From positions 1 through 64,000 of the forward strand of contig JBBFLV010000009.1 in assembly GCA_037478835.1 (NCBI GenBank): a DNA stretch of 64,000 nt, read 5' to 3'. Position 1 is the stretch's first letter. Each line of letters opens with the position of its first letter. Source of the stretch: 630D-37 sp037478835 (GTDB taxonomy: Bacteria > Chloroflexota > Anaerolineae > Anaerolineales > Villigracilaceae). The notes under the pieces are model-generated. The model saw nothing but the letters and a program-made list of their open reading frames with translations. It searched no databases and was not told where the DNA came from. The position numbers were made by a program, and so were the translations under genes. Shown here piece after piece: positions 52,176-62,036 of this stretch.

Positions 52176-54562
52176 ACCTCCTACTTCAGCGTCGCCTGCT
52201 TTTCTGGGCCGCTCTTTTCCTGATTTTGTATGCTCTGGTGCTCACGCTCTCTCCGGCAGTGCGGGCGCGTTCCTGGGAGGTAGAGTACCGCTTTGCCCAT
52301 TGGGGCGGGTTGTTCTTCTGGGCACTGGGGTTTTTCTGGCTGGATTTTCTCACCGCGCGCCGGCTGGGGGAGCATGATCCGTATCTTCTCCCGCTGCTGG
52401 CGCTTTTCAGCGGTTGGGGATTGTTAACCATTTTCCGCCTGGATGTGGCTTTAGGCTGGCGACAGACGCTTTGGTTAATGGTGGGGGTGGTGTGTTGTAG
52501 CCTGGCGATTTTGCATCCCAGGCTTCTTCTCGTCCTCCAGCGCTATAAGTATCTTTGGCTCAGCGCCGGCATTTTGCTCACTGCCCTGACCCTGATCTTC
52601 GGGCGCAACCCGGTGGGGAACGGGCCGAGGCTCTGGTTGGGATGTTGTGGGGTCTATTTTCAGCCTTCCGAGGCCCTGAAGTTGCTCTTTGTGATCTATC
52701 TGGCCGCCTATCTTGCCGAATACGTCGGCCCGCTGCAGCGCATCGTCCCGTTTCTGCGTCCGACTTTGACCCTGATGGGCGCGGCGGTGCTGATCTTGGT
52801 CGTTCAGCGCGACCTGGGCACGGCGTTGCTCTTGCTCCTGATCTATGCGACGATGCTCTACCTGGGAACGGGGCGACGCGAAATCGCCCTCTTGACCTTG
52901 GCCGGTTTGGTTCTGGCGGCGGCGATCGGCTATCTTAGCATACCGATTGTGCGCCAGCGCATGGAAGTCTGGCTATTCCCCTGGCAGGACCCAAGCGGCC
53001 GTGCCTACCAAATCGTGCAATCGCTCATCGCCATTGCCAACGGTGGGGTGTTTGGTCGTGGCCCTGGCTTGGGAGCTCCCGGCCTGGTGCCGATCGCCTA
53101 TTCCGATTTCATCTTCAGCGCCATCGCCGAAGAGAGCGGTCTGTTGGGTGTGGTGGCGCTTTTGAGTGCTTGGGCTTTGCTGTTTTTCCGTGGCCTGAGC
53201 GTGGCCTTTAATGCCCCGACGCGTTTTCAGCGCTTGTTGGCCGCCGGCATTTCGCTCTATCTCGGTCTGCAGGGGTTGGTAATCATCGGAGGCAATTTGC
53301 GCCTGTTCCCTCTAACCGGCGTGACCCTTCCCCTTTTTTCCTATGGTGGTTCTTCCTTGCTGGCAGGGATGTTCAGCGTTTGCCTGCTGCTGTTGATCGA
53401 CCATCATCCCGATGTAGAACCCATTCCGCTACGTCGTCCCCACACCTATTATCATCTGGGCCTCGGTTTTCTGCTGCTCTCTATGATGATGGCGTTGGCG
53501 GCCGGTTGGTGGGGCGTGATACGGGCCGAACGCTTGCTGGCGCGCACCGATAACCCGCGGCGGGCCATCGCCGATCTCTATGTGCGCCGTGGAAGCCTTC
53601 TCGATCGCGTGAATCGTCCTTTGAACGAGACGATCGGGAGCTCAGGGAGCTATCAACGGATCTATCATTATCCTCCCTTGAGTCCCTTCCTCGGCTACAC
53701 CCATGCCGTCTACGGTCAAGCCGGGCTGGAAGCAACGCTGGATGACTGGCTGCGGGGGATGCGTGGCAATCCCTCTTTGGCGCTGTGGTGGAATCGGTTG
53801 CTTTACGGCACTCCCCCTCCGGGGCTGGATGTGCGCCTGAGCCTCGATCTGGACCTTCAGCGTTTTGCCGATGAACGTTTAGGGTCCCATGCAGGGGCTA
53901 TCATCGCGTTGAACGCGCGCAATGGGGATGTGTTGGCGGTGGTTTCCCATCCCTGGTTCGATCCGAATCGGCTGGCCGAAAACTGGGAGCATTGGATAGC
54001 CGATCCGGCTTCGCCTTTCCTAAACCGTGCCATGCAGGGACGCTATCCTCCCGGTGATGTATTGCGCCCCTGGGAAGAAGCTTTGTTGGGAAGTAGCAGC
54101 ATTTATTTACCCTCCGAAGTGGAGCGCGTCCATCGTCTTCTGCTGGGCACGGGCGGCGGGTCCGGACCTTTGCGCCTTAGCCCGTATGAAGTGGCTCAGG
54201 TGGCGGCGACGCTGAGCGCCGATGGCGTCAAACCGGCACCGCGGCTTGTGCTCGCGGTGAACACGCCGCAACAGGGGTGGGTGATCGTCCCGCCGGAAGG
54301 AGAAGCGCAGGAAGTTCTTTCCGCGCTCCAGGCGCGCAATCTGGCGCAACAACTGGCACGGTCGCAAGATTTTGCCTGGGAGCATTTGGCCGTGGCTGAA
54401 GAAAACGGCAAGCCGGTGACGTGGTATCTGACCGGCACGTTGCCGGAATGGCAGGGGGGTACCCTCCCCCTTACGCTGGTGGTGTTGCTGGAGGAGCGTA
54501 ACCCCTCGCTGGCAAGTCAGATCGGTCAGGAAATTCTACGGTGGTGGGTGTTGGGCAGGTGA
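52172..54562 (+). CDS. RodA/FtsW (SEDS) protein fused to an inactive transpeptidase-like domain
   Basis: A 796-residue fusion. Residues 1-415 form a SEDS polymerase with about ten helices, including FPWQDPSGRAYQIVQSLIAIANGG with the catalytic-type Asp, GRGPGLG, and YSDFIFSAIAEESG. From about 435 on it resembles the PbpA/PBP2 class: LYVRRGSLLDRVNRPL, GAIIALNARNGDVLAVVSHP, NRAMQGRYPPG. At the active-site position, however, D629-V-L-R632 replaces S-x-x-K, and KTG is changed to LTG. The transpeptidase part should be catalytically dead and may serve as the activating partner of the SEDS domain. Start GTG overlaps the mtnP stop. Confidence 0.88.
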   Translation: MNLLLQRRLLFWAALFLILYALVLTLSPAVRARSWEVEYRFAHWGGLFFWALGFFWLDFLTARRLGEHDPYLLPLLALFSGWGLLTIFRLDVALGWRQTLWLMVGVVCCSLAILHPRLLLVLQRYKYLWLSAGILLTALTLIFGRNPVGNGPRLWLGCCGVYFQPSEALKLLFVIYLAAYLAEYVGPLQRIVPFLRPTLTLMGAAVLILVVQRDLGTALLLLLIYATMLYLGTGRREIALLTLAGLVLAAAIGYLSIPIVRQRMEVWLFPWQDPSGRAYQIVQSLIAIANGGVFGRGPGLGAPGLVPIAYSDFIFSAIAEESGLLGVVALLSAWALLFFRGLSVAFNAPTRFQRLLAAGISLYLGLQGLVIIGGNLRLFPLTGVTLPLFSYGGSSLLAGMFSVCLLLLIDHHPDVEPIPLRRPHTYYHLGLGFLLLSMMMALAAGWWGVIRAERLLARTDNPRRAIADLYVRRGSLLDRVNRPLNETIGSSGSYQRIYHYPPLSPFLGYTHAVYGQAGLEATLDDWLRGMRGNPSLALWWNRLLYGTPPPGLDVRLSLDLDLQRFADERLGSHAGAIIALNARNGDVLAVVSHPWFDPNRLAENWEHWIADPASPFLNRAMQGRYPPGDVLRPWEEALLGSSSIYLPSEVERVHRLLLGTGGGSGPLRLSPYEVAQVAATLSADGVKPAPRLVLAVNTPQQGWVIVPPEGEAQEVLSALQARNLAQQLARSQDFAWEHLAVAEENGKPVTWYLTGTLPEWQGGTLPLTLVVLLEERNPSLASQIGQEILRWWVLGR

Positions 54563-54615
54563 CGAAACGTCGGCTAAGGGGGAATCCTTAAGTGCCTGGA
54601 TTTTTCCAACCGAAG

Positions 54616-55590
54616 TTATGGTGGGGGTGATTTTCCCTCCCGCCCGGAGAGGCCGAAGGCAATGAGGGCGGCCAGCAGAAAGACCGCCAACACGCCGATC
54701 ACCACCGGCCAGCCCTGGTGGAATACCTGGCGGGCATTCACCGCAGTGGGGGTCGGGGCGGGCGAGGGCGTGGGAGTATGGGTCGGAGGCAGGGTAGCGG
54801 TCGGCCAGAGGGTGGGGGTGAGCGTGGGCGGCGGAGGGGTGGCCGTCGCCGTGGGCAGGCGGGTGATGAATAGCTTTTGACCCTCGTAAATCGTGTTCCC
54901 GTATAGGTTGTTCAGCCGTCGCAAGTCCTCGATCTTCACACCGTAGGCGATGGCAATGCTCCAGAGCGTTTGGCCGCTCTGCACGGTGTGGATCACGCGG
55001 CCATCCGGCTGGGGCGTGACGGTGTAGACGGGCATGATGAACTCGCCGGGGGAAAGCGTGCCCGGAGCCGGCAGACCTGGCCCCGGCGTATAGGGTTGAG
55101 GCGCGCCGCTGGCGGTCGGGCGGGCACAATCGATCACGTAGTAATAATAGCCGTTGCGCACCGCCACTCCGGCGCCGATCTCCTGCAGGTTTGGGGAAAG
55201 CATGGTGTTCAGGTGCGGCGCATCGCCCTGCCAAGCCTGCACCGCCGCCTGCGGGCTCAAATTGTTTCCTCCGATGATGTTTTCAGAGAAAAAGCCTCCC
55301 TGCGAGAGATCGCCTGCCAGGGGATAGCCGGCGGCCAATGCACGCTGATAGGGACGTTCCCCATTCGGTCCGTAATGGGTCACCTGGCCGGTGGCCGCCA
55401 TGTAGTTGGCATGCGATTGGGCGATCTGCATCAGGATCGGGTTCACCTGATAGGCCGGCAACCCTTGTGCCAACCGCAGCGCGTTGACTTCCTGGATCAG
55501 CTGCTGTGCTGTGTATTCTGCCGCCGGCGCCGCCTGAAGAGGGCGGAAGAGCAGCTCAAATGTGAATGCAAGGAGGAGAAGAAGACGCAT
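54616..55590 (-). CDS. CAP/SCP-domain and LysM surface protein
   Basis: A 324-residue exported protein: signal peptide (1-20), CAP domain (about 25-150) with VNALRLAQGLPAY, SHANYMAATGQVTHYG and FSENIIGG, then a LysM motif (HTVQSGQTLWSIAIAYGVKIEDLRRLNNLYGNTIYEGQKLFI, about 200-243). A long Thr/Pro linker and a C-terminal membrane helix with a basic tail follow. It should be anchored by its C terminus and bind glycan outside. Many bacterial CAP proteins have unknown roles. Confidence 0.88.
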   Translation of the reverse strand: MRLLLLLAFTFELLFRPLQAAPAAEYTAQQLIQEVNALRLAQGLPAYQVNPILMQIAQSHANYMAATGQVTHYGPNGERPYQRALAAGYPLAGDLSQGGFFSENIIGGNNLSPQAAVQAWQGDAPHLNTMLSPNLQEIGAGVAVRNGYYYYVIDCARPTASGAPQPYTPGPGLPAPGTLSPGEFIMPVYTVTPQPDGRVIHTVQSGQTLWSIAIAYGVKIEDLRRLNNLYGNTIYEGQKLFITRLPTATATPPPPTLTPTLWPTATLPPTHTPTPSPAPTPTAVNARQVFHQGWPVVIGVLAVFLLAALIAFGLSGREGKSPPP

Positions 55591-55762
55591 AGGTAGGGGA
55601 ATTATACATCTCTACTTTCACGATGCGCGTTCTGCTTTAGGAGCCGTGGATGCTCCGCGAACAGGCTGTTTCGCCTATGCTCTGATCCGCAAAACGGCGC
55701 TTCTCGCAGGGGAGTTCCTGCTCTAAAATTGCTTTGAGCATTCTTTTCCAAAGGAGTTGCAC

Positions 55763-56185
55763 ATGTGGAGGACGTTTTCCATCCTGGTGGTGGTAGGGTT
55801 GCTGCTTTTTACGGCCTGTGGGAGCAAGCCGAGTGCCACTTCCACAGAGGTCCAGATCACGCTCACCGATTTTGCCATCCAATCTACGCACACGGAATTC
55901 CAGGCCGGTGTCACCTATCACTTCGTAGTGACCAACAAGGGGCAAGTGCCGCATGAGTTGATGATCATGCCGCCGGTGGAAGTGCACGCCGGGATGAGCA
56001 TGGATATGGAAGAATTGCACGAAATCGCTCTGGTCATGGTGGAAGAGGAAGACCTGCCGCCGGGCGCTACTTATTCCTTTGACTTCACCTTCACCGAGCC
56101 GGCGCCGCCCGGAAAGTTGGAATTCGCCTGCCATGTGACCGGTCACTATGAGGCCGGGATGAAGCTTGGGATCGTAGTCAAGTAG
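55763..56185 (+). CDS. Cupredoxin-like copper lipoprotein
   Basis: A 140-residue lipoprotein: signal ending LLLFTACGS, then a cupredoxin fold with ITLTDFAIQ, VTNKGQVPHELMIM giving the first His ligand, and FACHVTGHYEAGM giving Cys, His and Met ligands of a type 1 copper site. A Met/His-rich loop (HAGMSMDMEELHE) may be a second copper site. Likely an extracytoplasmic electron carrier or copper-storage protein. AAGGAG lies six bases before ATG. Confidence 0.88.
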   Translation: MWRTFSILVVVGLLLFTACGSKPSATSTEVQITLTDFAIQSTHTEFQAGVTYHFVVTNKGQVPHELMIMPPVEVHAGMSMDMEELHEIALVMVEEEDLPPGATYSFDFTFTEPAPPGKLEFACHVTGHYEAGMKLGIVVK

Positions 56186-56381
56186 GGAAGCCACGAATTA
56201 GGCGGCAGTCCACCTTCTACCGGCCGCACATTCGTATGCCAGGCCTGCTCATCCCAAGCAGGGGCTGATGTGGTGAAGCTGAGATAAAATTTGCCTTGTC
56301 GGGTTCGTGCGTTGGACTTCGAGCGGGTCGATGGATTCCCATTAACCGTCCGGATGGCCTTCGATTTCCACCGAGGTGATT

Positions 56382-57077
56382 ATGGAGAACCGGAACGTAT
56401 CGTTTTATCGGCTCGAGAATCCGAAGAAAGAATTGCGCGTCGAGCACCTCTTCGGGCTCTTCGTGATTGGGTATGGGCTGTGGGTTCTCATGCCCTTCAT
56501 GGCACCTGTATTCATGCACCTTGGCTGGACTTCGTTGGGAAAGGCGCTCTATTTCTTCTATTCCTTTTTCTGTCATCAGCTGCCCCAGCGCTCGCTTTTC
56601 CTCTTCGGCAGTAAAGTGACGTATTCACTGGGTGAAATCCAGGCGGCATGGCAGCTGACGAACGATCCCGTAGTGCTGCGCCAGTTTATCGGGAATGAGA
56701 GCATGGGCTGGAAAGTGGCCTGGTCGGATCGGATGATTTCGCTTTATACCAGCATATGGTTCTTTGCCCTGCTTGCATTCCCTTTCCGGCGCCGCATTCG
56801 GTTTTTGCCTTGGTGGGGCTACCTGCTCTTCTTTTTGCCGCTGATCCTGGATGGGTTCAGCCATTTGATCAGCGATCTGGCCGGCATCGGCAACGGCTTT
56901 CGGGATACAAACGTTTGGCTTGCCACGCTGACGGGTTATTCCATGCCGGCCACCTTTTATGCCGGCGATGCGCTCGGTTCGTTTAACTCCCTGATGCGAT
57001 GGTTCAGCGGCATTCTGGCCGGCGCCGGCCTGGTCTGGCTGTTGTTTCCTCTCGTCTTTGTGAATCCGGAAGATTGA
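56382..57077 (+). CDS. Second DUF2085-type membrane protein
   Basis: A 231-residue protein with about five membrane helices. FYSFFCHQLPQRSLFLFG is the DUF2085 start with Cys-His, but the CARC part seen in the first copy is replaced by VAWSDRMISLYTSIW. It ends with FLPLILDGFSHLISDLAGIGNGFRDTN and a helix pair. The ATG at 56382 has GAGGTG upstream. Function unknown. It is convergent with the membrane glycosyltransferase-like gene. Confidence 0.85.
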   Translation: MENRNVSFYRLENPKKELRVEHLFGLFVIGYGLWVLMPFMAPVFMHLGWTSLGKALYFFYSFFCHQLPQRSLFLFGSKVTYSLGEIQAAWQLTNDPVVLRQFIGNESMGWKVAWSDRMISLYTSIWFFALLAFPFRRRIRFLPWWGYLLFFLPLILDGFSHLISDLAGIGNGFRDTNVWLATLTGYSMPATFYAGDALGSFNSLMRWFSGILAGAGLVWLLFPLVFVNPED

Positions 57078-57079
57078 TC

Positions 57080-59167
57080 TCATCTTGCCGGCATGACCAT
57101 CCAACGTCCCTGGGCATCCTGCTCGCAGTGCTTGAGCGGTTGGAAGGGAGGCGAGATAGCGTCCAGAGAATAAATAGCATTCCCTTGGGTTTGGGCGAGC
57201 AAAATCACTCTCAGCCAAGGAGGGGCATTGTTCGGCGCAGGAATAGTGCCGAAGTGGGAGTGAAACTCAGCAAAGTTCTGCTCAAAAATCACATAACGGA
57301 AACCCTGACGATAAGTTTCGCTCCAGAAATCGGCTGAATTCAAGCGTGCTAATCTTTCCAAATTGTAATATTCTTCAGCACGAGAGGAACAGGCGAACAG
57401 GTCTGGGCGCATATAATAACGATAACCATTCAAGACCAAGATACGATCACCGAGCGCGGCAATATCATTGATAGGTTGAAAGAAAGTACAAGATAATACA
57501 TCGTAACAATGTGCCTGTCCGCTGGAATCAATCGGTGAGTAGGTATAGATAGCTATGATCGCAGTACGTGCACCAAGAAAAAACAGTAAAAGCCCAATGG
57601 ATGGATACAAAAATGCTCGAACAAATTTTTTGCTATTATCTAAGGAAATTTCAATTAATTTTCCAAAAATCGCAAAAATCAACATCCACAGAAACCAGGC
57701 ATAGCGGATCTCGACCACGGTGAACACGAGAACTACCCAGACTATCAAAGTGAGTAAAACACTCCATAACAGAGCGCGGACCTGATGTGAAAAGTAAAGC
57801 TGATGTCTAACAGAGCGGGAGAGCAAAAATGGCAAGAAACCAACGAAAAGGGGGGATATGTTTCCCAGGCTTTGTGGTGTATTGAAAAAGGTGATGGTGA
57901 ATGGATAGATGAACTTTAAGAAGGTCAAAATTTCTGGATCAAATTGCCATTGCCAAAGATCACCGTTTATCTTGCTGGCGTAAACCAATGGAGCGACTGG
58001 CGATCCCAACCATAGAAAGTTTTGCAAAAGATGAAAGACGAGCAGGATAAAAATGGTGAGTCCAGCATACAGGAGAAAAGGAACTGAAGGTATCCATGTC
58101 CGACAGGAAGGAGTGCGCAGATAAATTAATTTAAAACAAATAAAGAATACGACAAAAAGTGGAATAAGAAACAAATTGTAGGGGCGCGAAATCATCGAAA
58201 AACCCAAAAATGTTCCTGTGATGATGCCATAGGTCGCCGTTTGTTGACAATTCTTTGACGGTTGGAATATGAACAGGTAAATTGCGGCCAGGATAGGCGC
58301 GGTTGCGATTAGCTCAATTTTTCCATCCCCAAGCAGATCTACAAAGGCGGTGGAGGTGGTCAATATGATCAAAGCATAGAGGCGGGCGCGTGAGGAAAAT
58401 CCTAACCGTTTTCCTAACGCCCAAAGCAAGATTAGAATAGCAATGCCATTTATCCAAGAGAGCATACGTGCTGATTGGTCGCCAAAAAGTTGAATTCCTA
58501 CAGTGAAAAGAATACCAGGGTGAAGGGAACTGACCACGAAAGGATCTTTTGGGTAAAGAAGAACCGGTAAATAAGTCATGGCCATAATTTTGGAATGGGA
58601 GAAATACTCAACGCTAGCGTCGTACCCCAAACGTGCTGAAGAAAGCGTTAAGGTCAGAGCGATCATGGTCAACGTAAGAACGAATAAGAGACGATCACTA
58701 TTGGATAGGTCAGTTGGGAGGGCAAGACGTGGCAAGGAGCGGAGAAAGCAACGGAGGGCGGAAAGTCCGAAAAACAACGGAAAGACCAGCCCAACTGCAC
58801 TTAGCCAGGGTGGAAGTTGCCACAACCGGATTGTAGTTAGGAAAAAGAGTGAAAAAACTACTTCACCGAGCAGAAAAGCCAATACCCCGCGTGTCAGTGG
58901 TTCATCGTTCGATAAAAAACGGGGTAGAAAAAGCAACCCCAAACTGAGCGCGGAGAGAGCAAAAAGGGTCATTCCCAGAAAGGCTCGTAATAAGTCAAGG
59001 AGCCAGGCGAGCGGAGAAAGGCGGACTAGATAGGTGGTGAAGGGCATTGGGGCAGGGAAGATTAAACCTTGGAGATAATCTATCCGGCTGACCCAAAGAT
59101 AGAGACCTACGGCTGTGAACCACCAGATCAACAAAAAAGCAGAAGGGAGTAAGGGTTTCAAGCGCAT
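57080..59167 (-). CDS. Polytopic membrane protein, GT39/GT-C-like
   Basis: A 695-residue protein with about 13 membrane helices and a C-terminal extracytoplasmic part. The early exposed stretch SSARLGYDASVEYFSHSKIMA and later ...DPFVVSSLHPG fit the first loop of lipid-linked-sugar-dependent GT-C glycosyltransferases, where an Asp is catalytic. The family is not certain. It lies three bases after the end of the GT4 gene, at the end of the AT-rich glycan cluster that starts with GT2. Confidence 0.65.
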   Translation of the reverse strand: MRLKPLLPSAFLLIWWFTAVGLYLWVSRIDYLQGLIFPAPMPFTTYLVRLSPLAWLLDLLRAFLGMTLFALSALSLGLLFLPRFLSNDEPLTRGVLAFLLGEVVFSLFFLTTIRLWQLPPWLSAVGLVFPLFFGLSALRCFLRSLPRLALPTDLSNSDRLLFVLTLTMIALTLTLSSARLGYDASVEYFSHSKIMAMTYLPVLLYPKDPFVVSSLHPGILFTVGIQLFGDQSARMLSWINGIAILILLWALGKRLGFSSRARLYALIILTTSTAFVDLLGDGKIELIATAPILAAIYLFIFQPSKNCQQTATYGIITGTFLGFSMISRPYNLFLIPLFVVFFICFKLIYLRTPSCRTWIPSVPFLLYAGLTIFILLVFHLLQNFLWLGSPVAPLVYASKINGDLWQWQFDPEILTFLKFIYPFTITFFNTPQSLGNISPLFVGFLPFLLSRSVRHQLYFSHQVRALLWSVLLTLIVWVVLVFTVVEIRYAWFLWMLIFAIFGKLIEISLDNSKKFVRAFLYPSIGLLLFFLGARTAIIAIYTYSPIDSSGQAHCYDVLSCTFFQPINDIAALGDRILVLNGYRYYMRPDLFACSSRAEEYYNLERLARLNSADFWSETYRQGFRYVIFEQNFAEFHSHFGTIPAPNNAPPWLRVILLAQTQGNAIYSLDAISPPFQPLKHCEQDAQGRWMVMPAR

Positions 59168-59169
59168 TT

Positions 59170-60294
59170 TTAGTAGCCTTTCAGGGTAAGTAAAGCCTGG
59201 TATTCTTCGATGTGACGATTAACCACAGCATCCCAACTGTAATTTTCCTTGACCCATTGAGCTGATTCTTCTCCCAGTCGAGTGCGTATTTGCTCGTTTT
59301 GCATAAGATCTTGAATCGTCTGGTGCAAATCGTTGGCGTTAGGTGGCGTAAAAATGACCAATCCAGATTCCTTGATCGTTAGATGAGCAAGGTCCTGGGT
59401 CATGATCACGGGTAATCCACAAGCCATTGCTTCATAGGCGGCAATGGCAAATGTCTCTACACTGGAGGGGACGACAAAAAGATCAGCGGCCTGATAGAAT
59501 TTTGCTAATTGGGCGTGTCCTTGGGGGGGATACACGAATACATTTGGGGGTAAATTTGAAGGCGGCGTGCCCTCCCCGCAGAGGATCAGATCGCACTCAG
59601 CGGGTAGAGCCTCAACCAGAAGCGGGATGCGCTTGCGGGCGACGAAATTTCCTACGAACAAAATTTTTGGCCGATCGTCAAAACCTAATTCGCTACGCAA
59701 CCGTTGTTTTTCGATAGCATTAACCGGATGGAACAGCGTTGTATCCACTCCCAAAGGAATGCGCACGATTTTGGATGCGAAGTGGGGAAAGCGGGCTGCA
59801 AGGATTTCTTGCACGATCGTATCGGGCACAATGACTCGCTCACTGAGCCAGAGTGAAAATCTTCCAAGTATAGGTACAAAAATACTCTGCAGTATATTAA
59901 ATGCGCGCTGCTCGTAAGGCACAAAACCGGCATGCTCTGTCAAGACCGTTGGGCGGCGCAGAAGTTTTCCAAGTAATAATGCCAGCAGGGAATTTTGATA
60001 TAACATCCCCTGAACATGGACTACTTGTGCCCACCGCACAGCGCGAAAAAGCACGAGGAGGAGAGAAGGGGCAAAAAGAGGGTAGTGCACCCCAACTCGA
60101 CGTAGGGGATCCCAAGCCCGAACGCCGATAATTTGGCGATTGGGACTATTGAACATCTCTTGTCCTTCCACCCGACTAGAAACCACACGTACCTGGTGAT
60201 TTCGTGTGGCCAGTCCGAGCGAAAGTTTTTCGATGATGGTTTCAATTCCCCCGCGGTGAGGTAGGGTGTAATGGCTGGCAAGCAAAACCTTCAT
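59170..60294 (-). CDS. GT4-family glycosyltransferase
   Basis: A 374-residue GT-B enzyme: HYTLPHRGGIETIIEKLSLGLATRNH at the N terminus, HVQGMLYQNSLLALLLGKLLRRP, ILFVGNFVARKRIPLLVEAL, and the donor motif VPSSVETFAIAAYEAMACGLPVIMT with the two Glu of the E-x7-E type. It transfers a sugar from a nucleotide-sugar to a lipid or glycan acceptor in the cytosol. ATG overlaps the upstream gene's stop as ATGA. Confidence 0.92.
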   Translation of the reverse strand: MKVLLASHYTLPHRGGIETIIEKLSLGLATRNHQVRVVSSRVEGQEMFNSPNRQIIGVRAWDPLRRVGVHYPLFAPSLLLVLFRAVRWAQVVHVQGMLYQNSLLALLLGKLLRRPTVLTEHAGFVPYEQRAFNILQSIFVPILGRFSLWLSERVIVPDTIVQEILAARFPHFASKIVRIPLGVDTTLFHPVNAIEKQRLRSELGFDDRPKILFVGNFVARKRIPLLVEALPAECDLILCGEGTPPSNLPPNVFVYPPQGHAQLAKFYQAADLFVVPSSVETFAIAAYEAMACGLPVIMTQDLAHLTIKESGLVIFTPPNANDLHQTIQDLMQNEQIRTRLGEESAQWVKENYSWDAVVNRHIEEYQALLTLKGY

Positions 60295-62014
60295 TTTTCA
60301 CTATTTTTTGATGTATTGCTGATTGCAAATACAATATATTTATCGTTTTCAAATGTTTTAATAAATTCTGATGACAAAAACGCTGTTGGCGAGAAAGATA
60401 GAGTTTCATAGGGATAAGGCCACGGATCAGGAGTCCATATTGTAAGAGGGCGAGAACGAACGTGAAAAGAGAACGTATAGGCTGACTCTTCTTTTTTCAA
60501 AATTATAGCCTGTATACCCATATCCCTTAATGAGCTGACCAGTTTTCCCGGGGGGATATATTTTAGCGCCAAAATTTTTTGAAGATGTTGGTCAAAGGAC
60601 GAGAAAATTCCTGCATAGTGAATATTTGGGGAAAGATACAAACTCCATTGTGATATTGTTGGAATGATGAAAGCTATAGGAGGGGTAGCTAAAACGAGGG
60701 GGGTCTTGGTGCTGAGAATTTTTTCTGTCTCTGTGACGATCTCCCGACTCGCCTGCAATAGGTAGGTTTGCTCTCCGGGAGATAGATTGATAGGATCAGT
60801 GAAAACATTCCAGTTGATTGGATTGGGAATTAGAACAACGAAAATTAAAATAATAATAAATTTCTTGTAGGATATAAGGTTAGATTCAATGAAGTCCTTC
60901 AATCCAAGGCCAGCTAGCATTCCGAAAAACACTATCAGAAATTCCATCCACTTTCCTGGCAACCAGGAAATGTTAAAAAGAAAGTAGGAAAGAAAGTTTA
61001 TGCCAACCAAAGTGTAAGTACTTGCCAGAAATAGCCTGGTGTCTTGATATCTTGTTTCCAAAGTCGCCATACACTTAGTAGACCGAAAATAAAAAGTCCT
61101 CCCACATAGCCCAAACCAACTGTATAGCCGGTAGGATCAAAATGCCATAGGGCAATGTAATGGGTTCGATAATTTGCTCCGCTTGGAAAATTAATGAAAC
61201 CGTAAGCGATTGTTCCCCAAAAAGGTAAACCAAAAATAAAAGCACCAGACAAAAATGCTAGGCTGGTTTGAAGGATATTTCTTCGGAGAACGCAGGATTT
61301 TTCTCTCCAGTATTCTAGAATTAATGCGAGTGCTCCTGGCGCAAGAAAAGGGTAGTACAGAAGAGCAATAATTCCTCCCGTCAGAAAAATTTTAACAAAA
61401 TTTATTTTATTTAATTTGAATTTGCTTATACTAGCTTGTATTATCCAGTTTAGCAAGAGAAAAGCTGCCAATATTTCGTAGGGTTTGTTAAGAGTCAAGG
61501 AAAAAATTCCCCAGTCTCTTTGTGGCAATGTAAAACCAAAGAATCGAGTATTTAACGTTCCTATGCCAAGAGCACCAGCGGATATCCAAATTGCAGTTTC
61601 TTCATTGCCAAGTTTTTTCCCTAGCTGAAATAACAAGAATGGCCATAGAGCAAGTAGAACCAGAGGAAATAATCGCCATGCGGTAATTGCGTCAAGATGA
61701 GACCACCTGGAAAGCGTACCCAACAACCAGAAGAAAAGCGGTGGATAGTCTAGAGGTGTGACTTTCTGATAGTAATCCCCAAAATAGTTTCCGTGAATCA
61801 CATTGTTTAATAGTGAGATTTGAAAGGAATTGTCTCCTATCAGACCACCATACACAATTTGGCCGGAGCTTTGTATACCTAGCAAATAAGTGACGGGCAG
61901 AATAAAAGCCAGTGTCAAACATAAAAATCGAGCATTGCGCCGTTGGATGGCTTTCCATACAAGCACTGCATATGTTATCCATACGTAAACTGTAAGTGCA
62001 AGATATACCTGCAT
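60291..62014 (-). pseudogene. Polytopic membrane (GT-C-like) gene with apparent frameshift
   Basis: The first frame (62014 to 60998, 338 aa, about nine helices) ends TPGYFWQVLTLWLA-stop. A second frame (60291-61070) reads GINFLSYFLFNISWLPGKW right across this point and ends with a soluble 160-residue part. Its first 22 residues are not membrane-like and overlap the first frame. The joined protein would be about 570 aa, with NNVIHGNYFGDYYQKVTPLDYPPLFFW as the typical first loop. The shift lies near 61000-61012 (TTTGGTTGGC). Mutation or sequencing error cannot be told apart. Confidence 0.65.
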
Positions 62015-62036
62015 ACAGGTCTCTACCAGATGCCTA

